From contig NZ_JAUMZV010000018.1 of assembly GCF_030527935.1 (NCBI RefSeq), positions 1 to 48,967 of the forward strand: a stretch of DNA of 48,967 nucleotides. Reading direction: 5' to 3'. The position numbers were made by a program, and so were the translations under genes. Below, piece by piece: positions 24,448 through 32,108 of the stretch (its first letter is position 1; every line of letters starts with the position of its first letter). The notes beneath the pieces were generated by a model, which was not told the origin of the DNA, searched no databases, and saw nothing but the letters and a program-made list of their open reading frames with translations. This stretch comes from Kingella sp. (in: b-proteobacteria) (GTDB taxonomy: Bacteria; Pseudomonadota; Gammaproteobacteria; Burkholderiales; Neisseriaceae).

Positions 24448-25371
24448 CTATCTTACGCCCAGCGTTTCAATTCCCGAAAACGCGCTTGGCATCGCTTCAT
24501 CATCAGGAAATTCTACCCATTCAAACGCCGTTTCATCCGCCAACACTTTGCGCAACAGCGCATTGTTAATCGCGTGCCCCGATTTATAGCCTTCAAACGC
24601 GCCAATAATCGGATGCCCCACAATATATAAATCGCCAATCGCATCCAAAATTTTGTGGCGCACAAATTCATCGGGATAGCGCAGCCCTTCGGGGTTCAAC
24701 ACGTCGGTGTCGTCAATCACAATCGCGTTAGACAAATTGCCGCCTAAGCCTAAATTGTGCGCCCGCATCAGCTCCACTTCTTGCATAAAGCCAAATGTTC
24801 GCGCCCGCGCAATCTCTTCCACATAAGATTCTCCTGCAAAATCAATCTCAAAGGTGGGTGCGCTGCGGTTAAACACAGGGTGGTCAAATTCAATCGTGAG
24901 CCGCACTTTAAAGCCATCATACGGGGTAAATTTTACCGCTTTATTCGGCTCTTCCAGCGCGACTTCTTTCAATATTCGCAAAAAGCGTTTTTCCGCCTGC
25001 TGCTCCACCACGCCCGCATCTTGCAACAAAAAAAGAAACGGCAAACTACTGCCATCCATAATCGGAATTTCGGGCGCATTCAGCTCCACCAAAATGTTAT
25101 CCACACCATACGCGGCAAACGCCGACATAATGTGTTCAATCGTGCCGACACGAATGCCGTTTTCGGTAACGATGGTGGACGACAAGCGCGTGTCGTTAAT
25201 CAAATACGGCGTAAGCGGCACAATTTCGCCTTGCTCGCCCGATAAATCGCTGCGGCGAAACTGGATGCCCGTGTTTTCAGCGGCAGGATGCAAGGTAAGC
25301 GACACGCGCTCGCCCGAATGCAAGCCTACGCCTGTGGCGGTTACCGATTTGGCTAGGGTGCGTTGTTTCAT
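24448..25371 (-). CDS. lpxC: UDP-3-O-acyl-GlcNAc deacetylase (committed step of lipid A)
   Basis: A zinc enzyme removing acetate from UDP-3-O-acyl-GlcNAc in the cytosol. The N-terminus KQRTLAKSVTATGVGLHSG is the family start. EHIMSAFAAYGVDN has the first zinc His. The second zinc cluster is the pair in HKILDAIGDLYIVGHP, where His and Asp ligands and the catalytic His stand. 307 residues is typical. No Shine-Dalgarno match better than GGACAACCC is visible before ATG. It is not linked to ftsZ and the division genes, as it is in enterics; no other cell-division gene is in view. Confidence 0.97.
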   Translation of the reverse strand: MKQRTLAKSVTATGVGLHSGERVSLTLHPAAENTGIQFRRSDLSGEQGEIVPLTPYLINDTRLSSTIVTENGIRVGTIEHIMSAFAAYGVDNILVELNAPEIPIMDGSSLPFLFLLQDAGVVEQQAEKRFLRILKEVALEEPNKAVKFTPYDGFKVRLTIEFDHPVFNRSAPTFEIDFAGESYVEEIARARTFGFMQEVELMRAHNLGLGGNLSNAIVIDDTDVLNPEGLRYPDEFVRHKILDAIGDLYIVGHPIIGAFEGYKSGHAINNALLRKVLADETAFEWVEFPDDEAMPSAFSGIETLGVR

Positions 25372-25469
25372 TGGGTTGTCCTAAAAATGATTTTCAGGCC
25401 GCATCATAAACTATTTTAGGCAGCCTGAAAGCGGGGGGTAAAGCAATAAAAAGGCATGATAAAGCCAGT

Positions 25470-25598
25470 TTATCCACAATAAAGCTATTTGGGATTAATT
25501 TTATCCACAATTATCCCGATGAATGAATCGCAATCGCGCACAGTTTTTTGTTTTATATATTTCAACATAAAATCATTGGTTTGGATAACTTATCCACA
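25470..25598. other. Second cluster of perfect DnaA boxes upstream of gap
   Basis: TTATCCACA occurs three times in 129 bp (25470, 25501, 25590), all in the same direction, plus TTATCCCGA at 25511 and GTTATCCAA in reverse at about 25581. AT-rich stretches (TTTTTTGTTTTATATATTTC, then a T-rich run at 25626-25660) surround it. The whole 392-bp gap between lpxC and gap contains only this and a single DUS. Confidence 0.4.
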
Positions 25599-25763
25599 TT
25601 TTGTAGCAGACTTCATAAACCATCATCTTTTTATTTTTTGATCTATTGTTTTTAATTTAATTACAACTTGGCGCGGTTTTACCCAAAGCCAAAAGCCTTT
25701 TGCGTTTAGGCGTAAAAAATGGTAAAAATAGGTGTTTTTCAACGTGTATGAAGGAAGGTAAAA

Positions 25764-26768
25764 ATGGCAGTTAAAGTTGCAATTAACGGTTTTGGGCGCA
25801 TTGGTCGCTTGGCGTTGCGTCAAATCTTGAAAACAGACGGCATTGAAGTGGTTGCCGTAAACGATTTAACGCCTGCTGATATGTTGGTTCATCTGTTTAA
25901 ATACGATACCACGCAAGGTCGCTTCAACGGCACGATTGAGCAAAAAGAAGAAGCGTTTATCGTAAACGGCAAAGAAATCAAGGTGTTTGCCAAGCCTAAT
26001 CCCGAAGAATTGCCTTGGAAAGCATTGGGCGTTGATGTGGTGTTGGAATGCACGGGTTTTTTCACCAGCAAAGACAAAGCCGAAGCGCACATCCGCGCAG
26101 GCGCGCGCAAAGTGGTGATTTCTGCGCCTGCGGGCAACGACATGAAAACCGTGGTGTTTAATGTGAACCATCATGTGTTGGATGGCAGCGAAACCGTGAT
26201 TTCTGCGGCTTCTTGCACCACTAACTGCCTTGCGCCGATGGCAGCGGTGTTGCAAAAACAATTTGGCGTGGTGCAAGGCTTGATGACCACCATCCACGCC
26301 TACACGGGCGACCAAAACACGCTGGATGCGCCGCATCGCAAAGGCGACAAACGCCGCGCCCGCGCCGCTGCGGCGAATATTGTGCCCAACAGCACAGGCG
26401 CAGCCAAAGCCATCGGCTTGGTGATTCCCGAGTTGAACGGCAAATTGGACGGCGCGGCGCAGCGTGTGCCTGTGCCATCTGGCTCGCTGACCGAATTGGT
26501 GTGCATTTTGGAAAAAAATGTGAGCAAGGAAGAAGTGAACGCGGCGATGAAAGCCGCCGCCAATGAATCGTTTGGCTACACGGAAGATGAGATTGTGTCG
26601 TCTGATGTGATTGGCGTGGAATTTGGTTCGCTGTTTGATGCCACGCAAACGCGTGTGCAAACGGTGGGCGACAAGCAATTGGTGAAAACCGTGGCTTGGT
26701 ATGACAACGAAATGTCTTACACTTGCCAACTGGTGCGTACGTTGAAATTCTTTGCCGAGAAAATTTAA
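25764..26768 (+). CDS. gap: Glyceraldehyde-3-phosphate dehydrogenase
   Basis: The glycolytic NAD-dependent dehydrogenase. The Rossmann start is VAINGFGRIGRLALRQ. The catalytic Cys is in ISAASCTTNCLAP (about residue 152) and the catalytic His in TTIHAYTGDQ. The S-loop DAPHRKGDKRRARAAAANIVP is the usual one of the NAD-type enzymes. 334 residues is normal. AAGGAAGG lies 8 bp before the ATG. It converges with gpmA over a DUS terminator. A single gene; the strong upstream AT-rich region should contain its promoter. Confidence 0.97.
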   Translation: MAVKVAINGFGRIGRLALRQILKTDGIEVVAVNDLTPADMLVHLFKYDTTQGRFNGTIEQKEEAFIVNGKEIKVFAKPNPEELPWKALGVDVVLECTGFFTSKDKAEAHIRAGARKVVISAPAGNDMKTVVFNVNHHVLDGSETVISAASCTTNCLAPMAAVLQKQFGVVQGLMTTIHAYTGDQNTLDAPHRKGDKRRARAAAANIVPNSTGAAKAIGLVIPELNGKLDGAAQRVPVPSGSLTELVCILEKNVSKEEVNAAMKAAANESFGYTEDEIVSSDVIGVEFGSLFDATQTRVQTVGDKQLVKTVAWYDNEMSYTCQLVRTLKFFAEKI

Positions 26769-26779
26769 GTTATCCACAT

Positions 26780-26825
26780 AAAAGGCAGCCTGAAAACGTG
26801 AAATAGCATTTTCAGGCTGCCTTTT
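26780..26825. terminator. Bidirectional DUS terminator between gap and gpmA
   Basis: AAAAGGCAGCCTGAAAA and TTTTCAGGCTGCCTTTT flank a loop of about 12 bp. TTATCCACA occurs right before it (26770-26778). Confidence 0.65.
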
Positions 26826-26847
26826 ATTGTTGAATAAAGTATCGCAA

Positions 26848-27531
26848 TTACAAATAAAATTTCTCAAACACGTTTAAATCATCATCCAATTTGTACACCA
26901 ACGGCTGCCCTGTTGGGATTTCCAAGCCCATGATGTCGTCATCGGAAATGCCTTCAATGTGTTTCGCCAACGCGCGCAAGCTGTTGCCGTGCGCCGCCAC
27001 TAACACGCGCTTGCCGCTGATGATGGCGGGGGCGATTTGGTCTTCCCAAAAGGGCAACACACGTTGCAGCGTTACTTTCAAATTTTCGCCATCGGGCACC
27101 ACATCGGCGGGCAAATGGGCGTAGCGGCGGTCGTTGTGGGCGGAAAATTCGTCGTTTTTATCTAGCAAAGGGGGCAGCGTGTCGTAGCTGCGTCGCCAAA
27201 TGTGCACTTGCTCATCGCCATATTTTTCGGCGGTTTGTTTTTTGTCCATGCCTTGCAATGCGCCGTAATGTCGCTCGTTCAGCCGCCATGTTTTGATTTG
27301 TGGCACCCAAAGCTGGTCGCTTTCTTCCAGCACCAAATTGCAGGTTTTGATGGCGCGGGTTAAAACCGATGTGAACGCGATGTCAAACTGGTAGCCAGCG
27401 GCTTTGAGTTTGCGCCCCGCTTCTTGCGCTTCGGCGATGCCTTTTTCGCTGAGTTTCACATCGCGCCAGCCTGTGAACAGGTTTTTGGCGTTCCATTCGC
27501 TCAAACCGTGGCGGATAAAGACGAGTTCCAT
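26848..27531 (-). CDS. gpmA: 2,3-bisphosphoglycerate-dependent phosphoglycerate mutase
   Basis: Interconverts 3- and 2-phosphoglycerate. The phosphohistidine motif is at the start: LVFIRHGLSEWN (His8), followed by FTGWRDVKLSEKG. The second half of the active site is LNERHYGALQGMDK and the C-terminal VLVAAHGNSLRAL has the second His. 227 residues matches the cofactor-dependent type of Neisseria and enterics. AAGGAAC precedes the ATG on the minus strand. It is convergent with gap, and with it gives two consecutive parts of lower glycolysis in one place. Confidence 0.97.
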   Translation of the reverse strand: MELVFIRHGLSEWNAKNLFTGWRDVKLSEKGIAEAQEAGRKLKAAGYQFDIAFTSVLTRAIKTCNLVLEESDQLWVPQIKTWRLNERHYGALQGMDKKQTAEKYGDEQVHIWRRSYDTLPPLLDKNDEFSAHNDRRYAHLPADVVPDGENLKVTLQRVLPFWEDQIAPAIISGKRVLVAAHGNSLRALAKHIEGISDDDIMGLEIPTGQPLVYKLDDDLNVFEKFYL

Positions 27532-27603
27532 GATGTTCCTTTCGGGAGTGGGTTGAAAGGCGTGATTTTAAAGGATTTATGCGCCAAGCTGGCGAAATTG
27601 ATG

Positions 27604-27647
27604 ATAGGCAGCCTGAAAAGCGATTACCCAGCTTTCAGGCTGCCTAT
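27604..27647 (-). terminator. DUS inverted-pair terminator after prfH
   Basis: ATAGGCAGCCTGAAAAGC and GCTTTCAGGCTGCCTAT form the stem, overlapping the last bases of prfH. Confidence 0.6.
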
Positions 27648-28255
27648 TGTTCCCGAAAATCCGCACCTTTAAACACGCGCACGGGGTTGCCACGCTCCAC
27701 TTGATACAACTGCGCGTGCGCATTGGCGGCGTGTTGCCCCAAGGCGGCAGAATGCTGTTCCGCCAGCTTTAAAGCCAGCAGCTCGCGGGCGCGTTTTTTG
27801 TTGGCGTGTTGGCTGCGCTCGCTTTCCACGCGCACCGAAATACTCGTTGCCAGATGCGTGGCGCGCACCGCGCTGTCGGTTTTATTGACGTGTTGCCCGC
27901 CTTTGCCGCCTGCGCGGCAGGTTTCAAAGCGGATGCTGTCGTCATCGGGCAGAGTGGGAATTTGCGGCAGCCTGAAAACGGCGATGTACCAATTTTTGCG
28001 CGGATGTTTGGGGCGCACGGGGCTGTTGCCAATCCATTGCAGCGTGCCGAGCCAGCGTTGCGACAGGGCTTCCGCGCCTGCACCGTTGAGCGCAAAGGTG
28101 GCGGACAAAATGCCGTGTTTGCTGGCGGTTTGGCTTAACAATTCCGCTGCCACGCCTGCGGCTTCGGCTTCGCGCAGGATTTTGTTTAACACAAATTGGG
28201 CAAAGATTTGGCATTCGGCGGGCGATTGCCCTGTGGATAATTGTAGATAAATCAT
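27644..28255 (-). CDS. prfH: Peptide chain release factor homologue PrfH
   Basis: A release-factor-like peptidyl-tRNA hydrolase that lacks the codon-reading domain 2 of RF1/RF2. The catalytic GGQ is at residues 119-121 in ETCRAGGKGGQHVNKTDSAVR. 203 residues is the PrfH size. Published work links PrfH to release of nascent chains from ribosomes cut in the 16S decoding centre, with the adjacent RtcB ligase then sealing the break. It lies downstream of rtcB in the same direction with 79 bp between. RLP at about residues 95-97 is coded by an in-frame DUS. Start ATG has AAGGAACT in front. Confidence 0.9.
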   Translation of the reverse strand: MIYLQLSTGQSPAECQIFAQFVLNKILREAEAAGVAAELLSQTASKHGILSATFALNGAGAEALSQRWLGTLQWIGNSPVRPKHPRKNWYIAVFRLPQIPTLPDDDSIRFETCRAGGKGGQHVNKTDSAVRATHLATSISVRVESERSQHANKKRARELLALKLAEQHSAALGQHAANAHAQLYQVERGNPVRVFKGADFREQ

Positions 28256-28274
28256 AAAGTTCCTTGCGATGGGG

Positions 28275-28307
28275 TTTCAGGCTGCCTGAATGCAATAGGC
28301 AGCCTGA
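28275..28307 (-). terminator. DUS inverted pair between rtcB and prfH
   Basis: TTTCAGGCTGCCTGAA, itself two overlapping DUS, faces AGGCAGCCTGAAAA. It may reduce read-through from rtcB into prfH. Confidence 0.45.
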
Positions 28308-28308
28308 A

Positions 28309-28326
28309 AATAGTGAATGCAGGTTC
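28309..28326. mobile_element. MITE family A, right-end fragment
   Basis: AATAGTGAATGCAGGTTC followed by TAA equals the right end of the full elements with one mismatch. The rest of the element is missing and the piece abuts a DUS. Confidence 0.55.
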
Positions 28327-28334
28327 TAAGTTCA

Positions 28335-29453
28335 TCAATCGGCGCAGCCGCCTGCGGTTTTATAGGTTAAAACGGGCTTCATCCGTGCCACCAATTCAAT
28401 CAGCCCAAAGTCGCGCAGGGTGGCAATCACGCTGTCTATTTTCTTATAAGCCTGCGGGGCTTCTTCAAAAATCAAGGCTTTATCGGCGCACACCACCGCG
28501 CTGCCAAATGCGGTTTGGCGCAGGCTATCGGCGGAAAATTTGTGCGACAGCCGCGCTTTGCATTCGCCGCGCTGCCATTTGCGTCCTGCGCCGTGTGCCA
28601 ATGAAAACAAAGCGTTAGCTGCATTATCCACAATCGGGCGAACTAGATAGCTGTAATCGCCGCGCGACCCTGGAATCACCACCAAGCTGCAATCGGACGG
28701 CGTTGCACCTTTGCGATGCAGCCAGCCTGTTTGATTATCTATTTGAATTTGTTGCAAAAAATTGTGATGTACATCCAGCAAACACGCGCCGTCTGCGCCC
28801 CAAGGCGCCAGCATTCGCTCGGCAATCAAGCGGCGATTGGCGCGGGCAAAATTGAGCGCATCGGCGTGTTCGGCAAGATAGGCGGCGGCTTCGGGTGTGT
28901 TTTCAGGCAGCCCAGCGTGGCTAAATTTATCCACATGGCGGCGCAAAATCTGCTGCCCCAAGCCGCGCGAACCGCTGTGCACCAACAGTTGCAAGCATTG
29001 CGGGTTAAACGCGGCGGGCAGATGCTCGGGCGCGTAAACCGTGTCCACCGCTTGCAGCTCGGCAAAATGGTTGCCGCCGCCAATCGTGCCCAAGGCAGCC
29101 TGAAACGGATGATGGGGCAGCAGTTCATCTGTCCGCGCTTGCCAGCTTGCGTCCAGCGGCGCGTCTATGCTGCCTAACTGTTTGACTAATTTGTTGGTTT
29201 TGGCTTTGTGCGCGGCTAAATCGGTTTGCCAAAACGCCATGCCGCAGCCGATGTCGTTGCCAATCAGCGCGGGGTAAAAATGCCCGATGCTGAAAAACGC
29301 TGCACCAATGGGATAACCGCGCCCTGCGTGCAAATCGGGCATCCCTGCCACGCGCTGAATATGCGGCAGCTTGGCGGTGGTTTCTAGTTGTTGGACGGCG
29401 TTGCCTTCTATCCAAGTATTTGAATTTTTGATGATAATAATTTGATTGCCCAT
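28335..29453 (-). CDS. rtcB: RNA-splicing ligase RtcB (RtcB2-type)
   Basis: A GTP- and Mn-dependent ligase that joins 2',3'-cyclic phosphate or 3'-phosphate ends to 5'-OH ends. Metal and guanylate residues are all present: MPDLHAG (about 38-44), GNDIGCGM with Cys70, GTIGGGNHFAEL (about 122-133), HSGSRGLG (159-166), HRKGATP and the guanylylated His in SLAHGAGR (His287). 372 residues is the short RtcB2 type paired with prfH. The pair fits an RNA-repair operon that protects against ribotoxins cutting 16S rRNA; that role is inferred from published homologues. No archease and no RtcR regulator is adjacent. Confidence 0.93.
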   Translation of the reverse strand: MGNQIIIIKNSNTWIEGNAVQQLETTAKLPHIQRVAGMPDLHAGRGYPIGAAFFSIGHFYPALIGNDIGCGMAFWQTDLAAHKAKTNKLVKQLGSIDAPLDASWQARTDELLPHHPFQAALGTIGGGNHFAELQAVDTVYAPEHLPAAFNPQCLQLLVHSGSRGLGQQILRRHVDKFSHAGLPENTPEAAAYLAEHADALNFARANRRLIAERMLAPWGADGACLLDVHHNFLQQIQIDNQTGWLHRKGATPSDCSLVVIPGSRGDYSYLVRPIVDNAANALFSLAHGAGRKWQRGECKARLSHKFSADSLRQTAFGSAVVCADKALIFEEAPQAYKKIDSVIATLRDFGLIELVARMKPVLTYKTAGGCAD

Positions 29454-29563
29454 GTGGGTACTTTCTTTTGGTTTTGTTAAGGCGTGTTTCAGGCTGCCTG
29501 AAACGGCATCGTTGAAATGATTGTCTTAACAAAAATGGTAGAGAAAGCAGCCCGAACGGGCGA

Positions 29564-29626
29564 TTAGATAACGCGGTTGGTGTTCAGGCTGCCAAGTTGG
29601 ATGGGAGATTGAGCGATGTTTTGCAT
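29564..29626 (-). pseudogene. Truncated start of a flavin oxidoreductase gene (20 codons)
   Basis: ATG at 29626 follows AAAGGATAAAACC, a good ribosome site. The 20 residues MQNIAQSPIQLGSLNTNRVI then meet TAA. QLGSL-x-x-x-NRVI is the N-terminal hallmark of Old Yellow Enzyme proteins such as NemA, which continue with MAP(L/M)TR. The downstream DNA does not continue the family in any frame I can read. Either the gene was cut off, for example when rtcB-prfH arrived, or the ORF is a leader peptide. Confidence 0.5.
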
Positions 29627-29765
29627 GGTTTTATCCTTTCTTGGCAATGGGTTGAAAATAAAGCGCGGATGATACGCGCGGGGAGCGGGGTTTGGCAACG
29701 ATGGCGTGGAAAAAGGCGGGATTGTGTGGTTTTTCGTGCGTAAATCTGTTTTAACCACGCCGAAC

Positions 29766-29804
29766 GGTTTTCAGACTGCCTAACCCAATAAGGCAGCCTG
29801 AAAC
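29766..29804. terminator. DUS inverted pair
   Basis: GGTTTTCAGACTGCCTTA-like arm faces TAAGGCAGCCTGAAAC. It lies between the truncated gene and the PepSY gene promoter. Confidence 0.4.
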
Positions 29805-29833
29805 GCGTTTACACATTCTTAACACATTGCTAA

Positions 29834-29861
29834 TTGTTTCCTAATTTTCGTTTTTTATACT
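29834..29861 (+). promoter_or_regulatory. Putative sigma-70 promoter of the PepSY gene
   Basis: TTGTTT and TATACT with a 16-bp spacer; the start of transcription would be near 29868, about 48 bp before ATG. Confidence 0.55.
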
Positions 29862-29915
29862 GCCCAGCGTTGTCAAACGACACGCTTTTTTAAACATTGA
29901 AACAGGAGTTACACC

Positions 29916-30227
29916 ATGAAATTAACCAATAAAACCGCCGCCGTTATTTTTGCTGCTGCATTTGCGGCCATCTCTGCGCCCGCTTTGGCGGATGGCGATT
30001 ATTTGCACTACGAGAAAAATCGCGCCAGCTACATCACGCATGAAAAAGCGGCGCAAATTGCGGTGGCAAAAGTGGGCGGCGGGCAAGCAACGGATGTGGA
30101 ATTTGACCGCAGCCGCAACAAGCCCGACCATTTTGATGTGGATGTGCGCATGGCGAATGGGCAGAAGTATGAAGTGAAAGTGGATGCGAAAACGGGCGCG
30201 GTGTTGTCTAGCCATTTGGATGATTGA
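29916..30227 (+). CDS. PepSY-domain periplasmic protein
   Basis: A small secreted protein: signal peptide MKLTNKTAAVIFAAAFAAIS and cleavage after ALA/D (about residue 25). The mature 78 residues fit a PepSY domain: ITHEKAAQIAVAKVGGGQATDVEF (the helix that starts the domain), then DVDVRMANGQKYEVKVDAKTGAVL, the final beta hairpin with the typical VDAxTG. Function in this family includes protease inhibition and metal- or signal-linked roles; none is assignable here. CAGGAG precedes ATG. A promoter and a terminator of its own suggest a single-gene unit. Confidence 0.85.
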   Translation: MKLTNKTAAVIFAAAFAAISAPALADGDYLHYEKNRASYITHEKAAQIAVAKVGGGQATDVEFDRSRNKPDHFDVDVRMANGQKYEVKVDAKTGAVLSSHLDD

Positions 30228-30277
30228 TTGCGCGGGCTGTTTAAGGCAGCCTGAAATGAACTTTTCTTGTGAGTTTT

Positions 30278-30303
30278 GGACGTGCTGGGCGCGTCCTTTT
30301 TTT
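30278..30303 (+). terminator. Rho-independent terminator of the PepSY gene
   Basis: GGACGTGC and GCGCGTCC with a TGG loop, then TTTTTTT. Confidence 0.8.
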
Positions 30304-30308
30304 GCGCG

Positions 30309-30324
30309 TGTTTCATGTGAAACG
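30309..30324. promoter_or_regulatory. parS-like site 2
   Basis: TGTTTCATGTGAAACG: two differences from the consensus TGTTTCACGTGAAACA. It shares the 15 bases TGTTTCATGTGAAAC with the site at 20263. It is located between convergent genes. Confidence 0.45.
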
Positions 30325-30337
30325 TTTGAGCGAGTTC

Positions 30338-31009
30338 TTAATCGCAAGATAGGATGCGGACGATGCCGTTGGCGATTTGAAATTTCATCTCTTTGCCTGC
30401 GATGGTTGCGCCGTAGATGCGCTCGGGGATGTCTTGATAGGCAGGGCGGGGGTCTTGGGCTAGGCTTTGTTCAATCAGGGCGCGGTGTTCGGGGGCAAGC
30501 TGCTCGGGGTGGCTTTCAGGCTGCCAGATAACGTTTAACAAAGCGGGTGCGCCGTTTACAAAGCCTGCGCGGGCTTGGGGATGGGCTTCGGCGAAGGGAA
30601 TGTAGGGCTTGATGTCTAAAATGGGCGTGCCATCTAGCAGGTCGCCGCCTTGGCAATGGATGCGCACGCGGTTGCCTGCGGTGTCTATGCGGTTAAGGCG
30701 CAGCAGGGAAAGCCCGATGTGGTTGGGGCGATGCGGGCTGCGGGTGGCGAATACGCCCATTTTTTGTTTGCCGCCAAGGCGCGGTGGGCGAACCATTTGC
30801 GCCCAGCCTTCGCTGATGGCATCGTGAAACAGAAATTGCAGCCAGATGTAGTCAAAGCCGTCTAGCCCGCGCACGCTGTCGGCGGTGAAGGCTGGATTGA
30901 GCATTAGGATGATTTGGGCGGCGGGGACGAGCTGGGGCTGGCGTGGAATGCCGAATTTTTGCGTGTAGGGGGATTGGACGGTGCCGATGGGGGTTAGGGT
31001 GTAGGGCAT
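30338..31009 (-). CDS. trmO: tRNA (t6A37) methyltransferase TrmO
   Basis: Predicted to add a methyl group to the N6 of threonylcarbamoyladenosine-37 in tRNA-Thr, using SAM. The beta-barrel fold and motifs of the TsaA/TrmO family are visible: LTPIGTVQSPYTQKFGIPRQ at the N-terminus, GLDGFDYIWLQFLFH, MGVFATRSPHRPNHIGLSLLRL (the SAM-binding motif) and the LLDGTPILDIKPYIPF motif. 223 residues. The ATG at 31009 gives MPYTLTPIG as the start. The frame is open further up only because it runs into a MITE; that extension is not real. No Shine-Dalgarno is visible: seven C residues stand 14 bp before ATG on the coding strand. Confidence 0.9.
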   Translation of the reverse strand: MPYTLTPIGTVQSPYTQKFGIPRQPQLVPAAQIILMLNPAFTADSVRGLDGFDYIWLQFLFHDAISEGWAQMVRPPRLGGKQKMGVFATRSPHRPNHIGLSLLRLNRIDTAGNRVRIHCQGGDLLDGTPILDIKPYIPFAEAHPQARAGFVNGAPALLNVIWQPESHPEQLAPEHRALIEQSLAQDPRPAYQDIPERIYGATIAGKEMKFQIANGIVRILSCD

Positions 31010-31042
31010 TTTGCTTTGGATTGGGGGGGTGGATGGGTTTAA

Positions 31043-31202
31043 GAACCTGTATTCACTATTTGCATAGGTAGATTTTATGGCATAAAAACGCGGATACTGC
31101 GTTAAAAATGCTCGCAAGGTGTTCAACCTTGCTGTGCTTTTTGCCTTGTATCCGCGTTTTTATGCCATAAAATCTACCTATGCAAATAGTGAATACAGGT
31201 TC
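31043..31202. mobile_element. MITE family A, copy 3 (near-perfect, 160 bp)
   Basis: Both ends match over about 55 bp (GAACCTGTATTCACTATTTG, ending AATAGTGAATACAGGTTC), so the whole element can fold as a long hairpin. TAA flanks it on both sides (31040-31042 and 31203-31205). Its centre (CTCGCAAGGTGTTCAACCTTGC) is reversed relative to copies 2 and 4. Confidence 0.85.
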
Positions 31203-31326
31203 TAAGGCTGCCTTTGGAATGTGGCACAGGATGGGATTATTTTATCGTGATTAAAGGCAGCCTGAAAAAGGAAAATCATCAATAATTTGACGACCAACGC
31301 GCTGTTCTATTTGCGTTGTGCACTAT

Positions 31327-31353
31327 TTGGCGACGAGCCGTCGCCGCTCCATT
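31327..31353. repeat. Repeat family C, right-arm fragment
   Basis: CGACGAGCCGTCGCCGCTCCATT equals one arm of the family seen at 31404-31499 and 35681-35768, without its partner. Confidence 0.5.
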
Positions 31354-31403
31354 AAAGGCAGCCTGAAACCTTTGCAAAACCCCAATGGCAGCCTGAAACC
31401 TAA

Positions 31404-31499
31404 AATGGAGCGGTAACGGCTCATCGCCAACACTTCAAACAGCGCATGACTGATTTGCACTGATTTTCCAAGATGTTGGCGAGTCGCCGACGCTCCATT
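31404..31499. repeat. Repeat family C, copy 1
   Basis: Left arm AATGGAGCGGTAACGGCTC and right arm GAGTCGCCGACGCTCCATT are imperfect inverted repeats about 96 bp apart end to end; TCGCCAACA and TGTTGGCGA extend the inner ends. TTTGCAAA occurs outside on both sides. The 660-bp region between trmO and gloA holds only this, a half copy, a MITE and scattered DUS. Confidence 0.65.
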
Positions 31500-31676
31500 G
31501 GTTACAGGTTTTGCAAAAATTTCAGCCTGAAACCCATTTTCAGGCTGCCTTCTGCCTTAACAACACAAGCAAAGATTAGATAAACCGCCGCGTAAATCGT
31601 AAAATAGGCAGCTTGAAACGGGGCGAACTGAATTTCAGGCTGCCTTAATACAACCAACCATAACAAGGAGCACATT

Positions 31677-32087
31677 ATGCGATTACTCCACACCATGCTG
31701 CGCGTGGGCGATTTAGACAAATCTTTGGCGTTTTACACCGAAGTATTGAACATGAAACTGTTGCGCCGCAAAGACTATCCCGATGGACGCTTCACGCTGG
31801 CGTTTGTGGGCTGTGGCGGAGAGCGCGATACCACAGTTTTGGAACTCACCCACAACTGGGACACGCCCGCCTACGACCTAGGCGCGGGCTACGGGCACAT
31901 CGCTATTGAAGTGGACAACGCCGCCGCTGCCTGCGCTGCTGTGCGCGCCAAAGGCGGCAAAGTCATCCGCGAAGCCGCGCCGATGAAACACGGCAGCACG
32001 GTGATTGCTTTTGTGGAAGACCCCGATGGCTACAAAATTGAATTTATTGAAAAAGGCACAGGCGCGGATAGCTATGCCCAAGCGTAG
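31677..32087 (+). CDS. gloA: Lactoylglutathione lyase (glyoxalase I)
   Basis: Converts the hemithioacetal of methylglyoxal and glutathione to S-lactoylglutathione. All four metal ligands are where the Ni-type enzyme has them: His in MRLLHTML, Glu in TVLELTHN, His in GYGHIAIEV and Glu in YKIEFIE. 136 residues matches the short bacterial form. AAGGAG lies 8 bp before ATG. The two beta-alpha-beta-beta-beta modules are visible. Single gene, followed by a DUS terminator. Confidence 0.96.
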   Translation: MRLLHTMLRVGDLDKSLAFYTEVLNMKLLRRKDYPDGRFTLAFVGCGGERDTTVLELTHNWDTPAYDLGAGYGHIAIEVDNAAAACAAVRAKGGKVIREAAPMKHGSTVIAFVEDPDGYKIEFIEKGTGADSYAQA

Positions 32088-32108
32088 CGTGCGCTGATTT
32101 TTATCCCC

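Noticed and set aside
25866..26867. 333-codon minus-strand frame
   Set aside because: Antisense of gap, which has all catalytic motifs.
31023..31029. G7 run upstream of trmO as a phase-variation tract
   Set aside because: Outside the coding region and not placed between recognisable promoter elements; only seven bases long.
31010..31126. 39-codon N-terminal extension of trmO
   Set aside because: It runs through MITE copy 3; the family starts at MPYTLTPIG.
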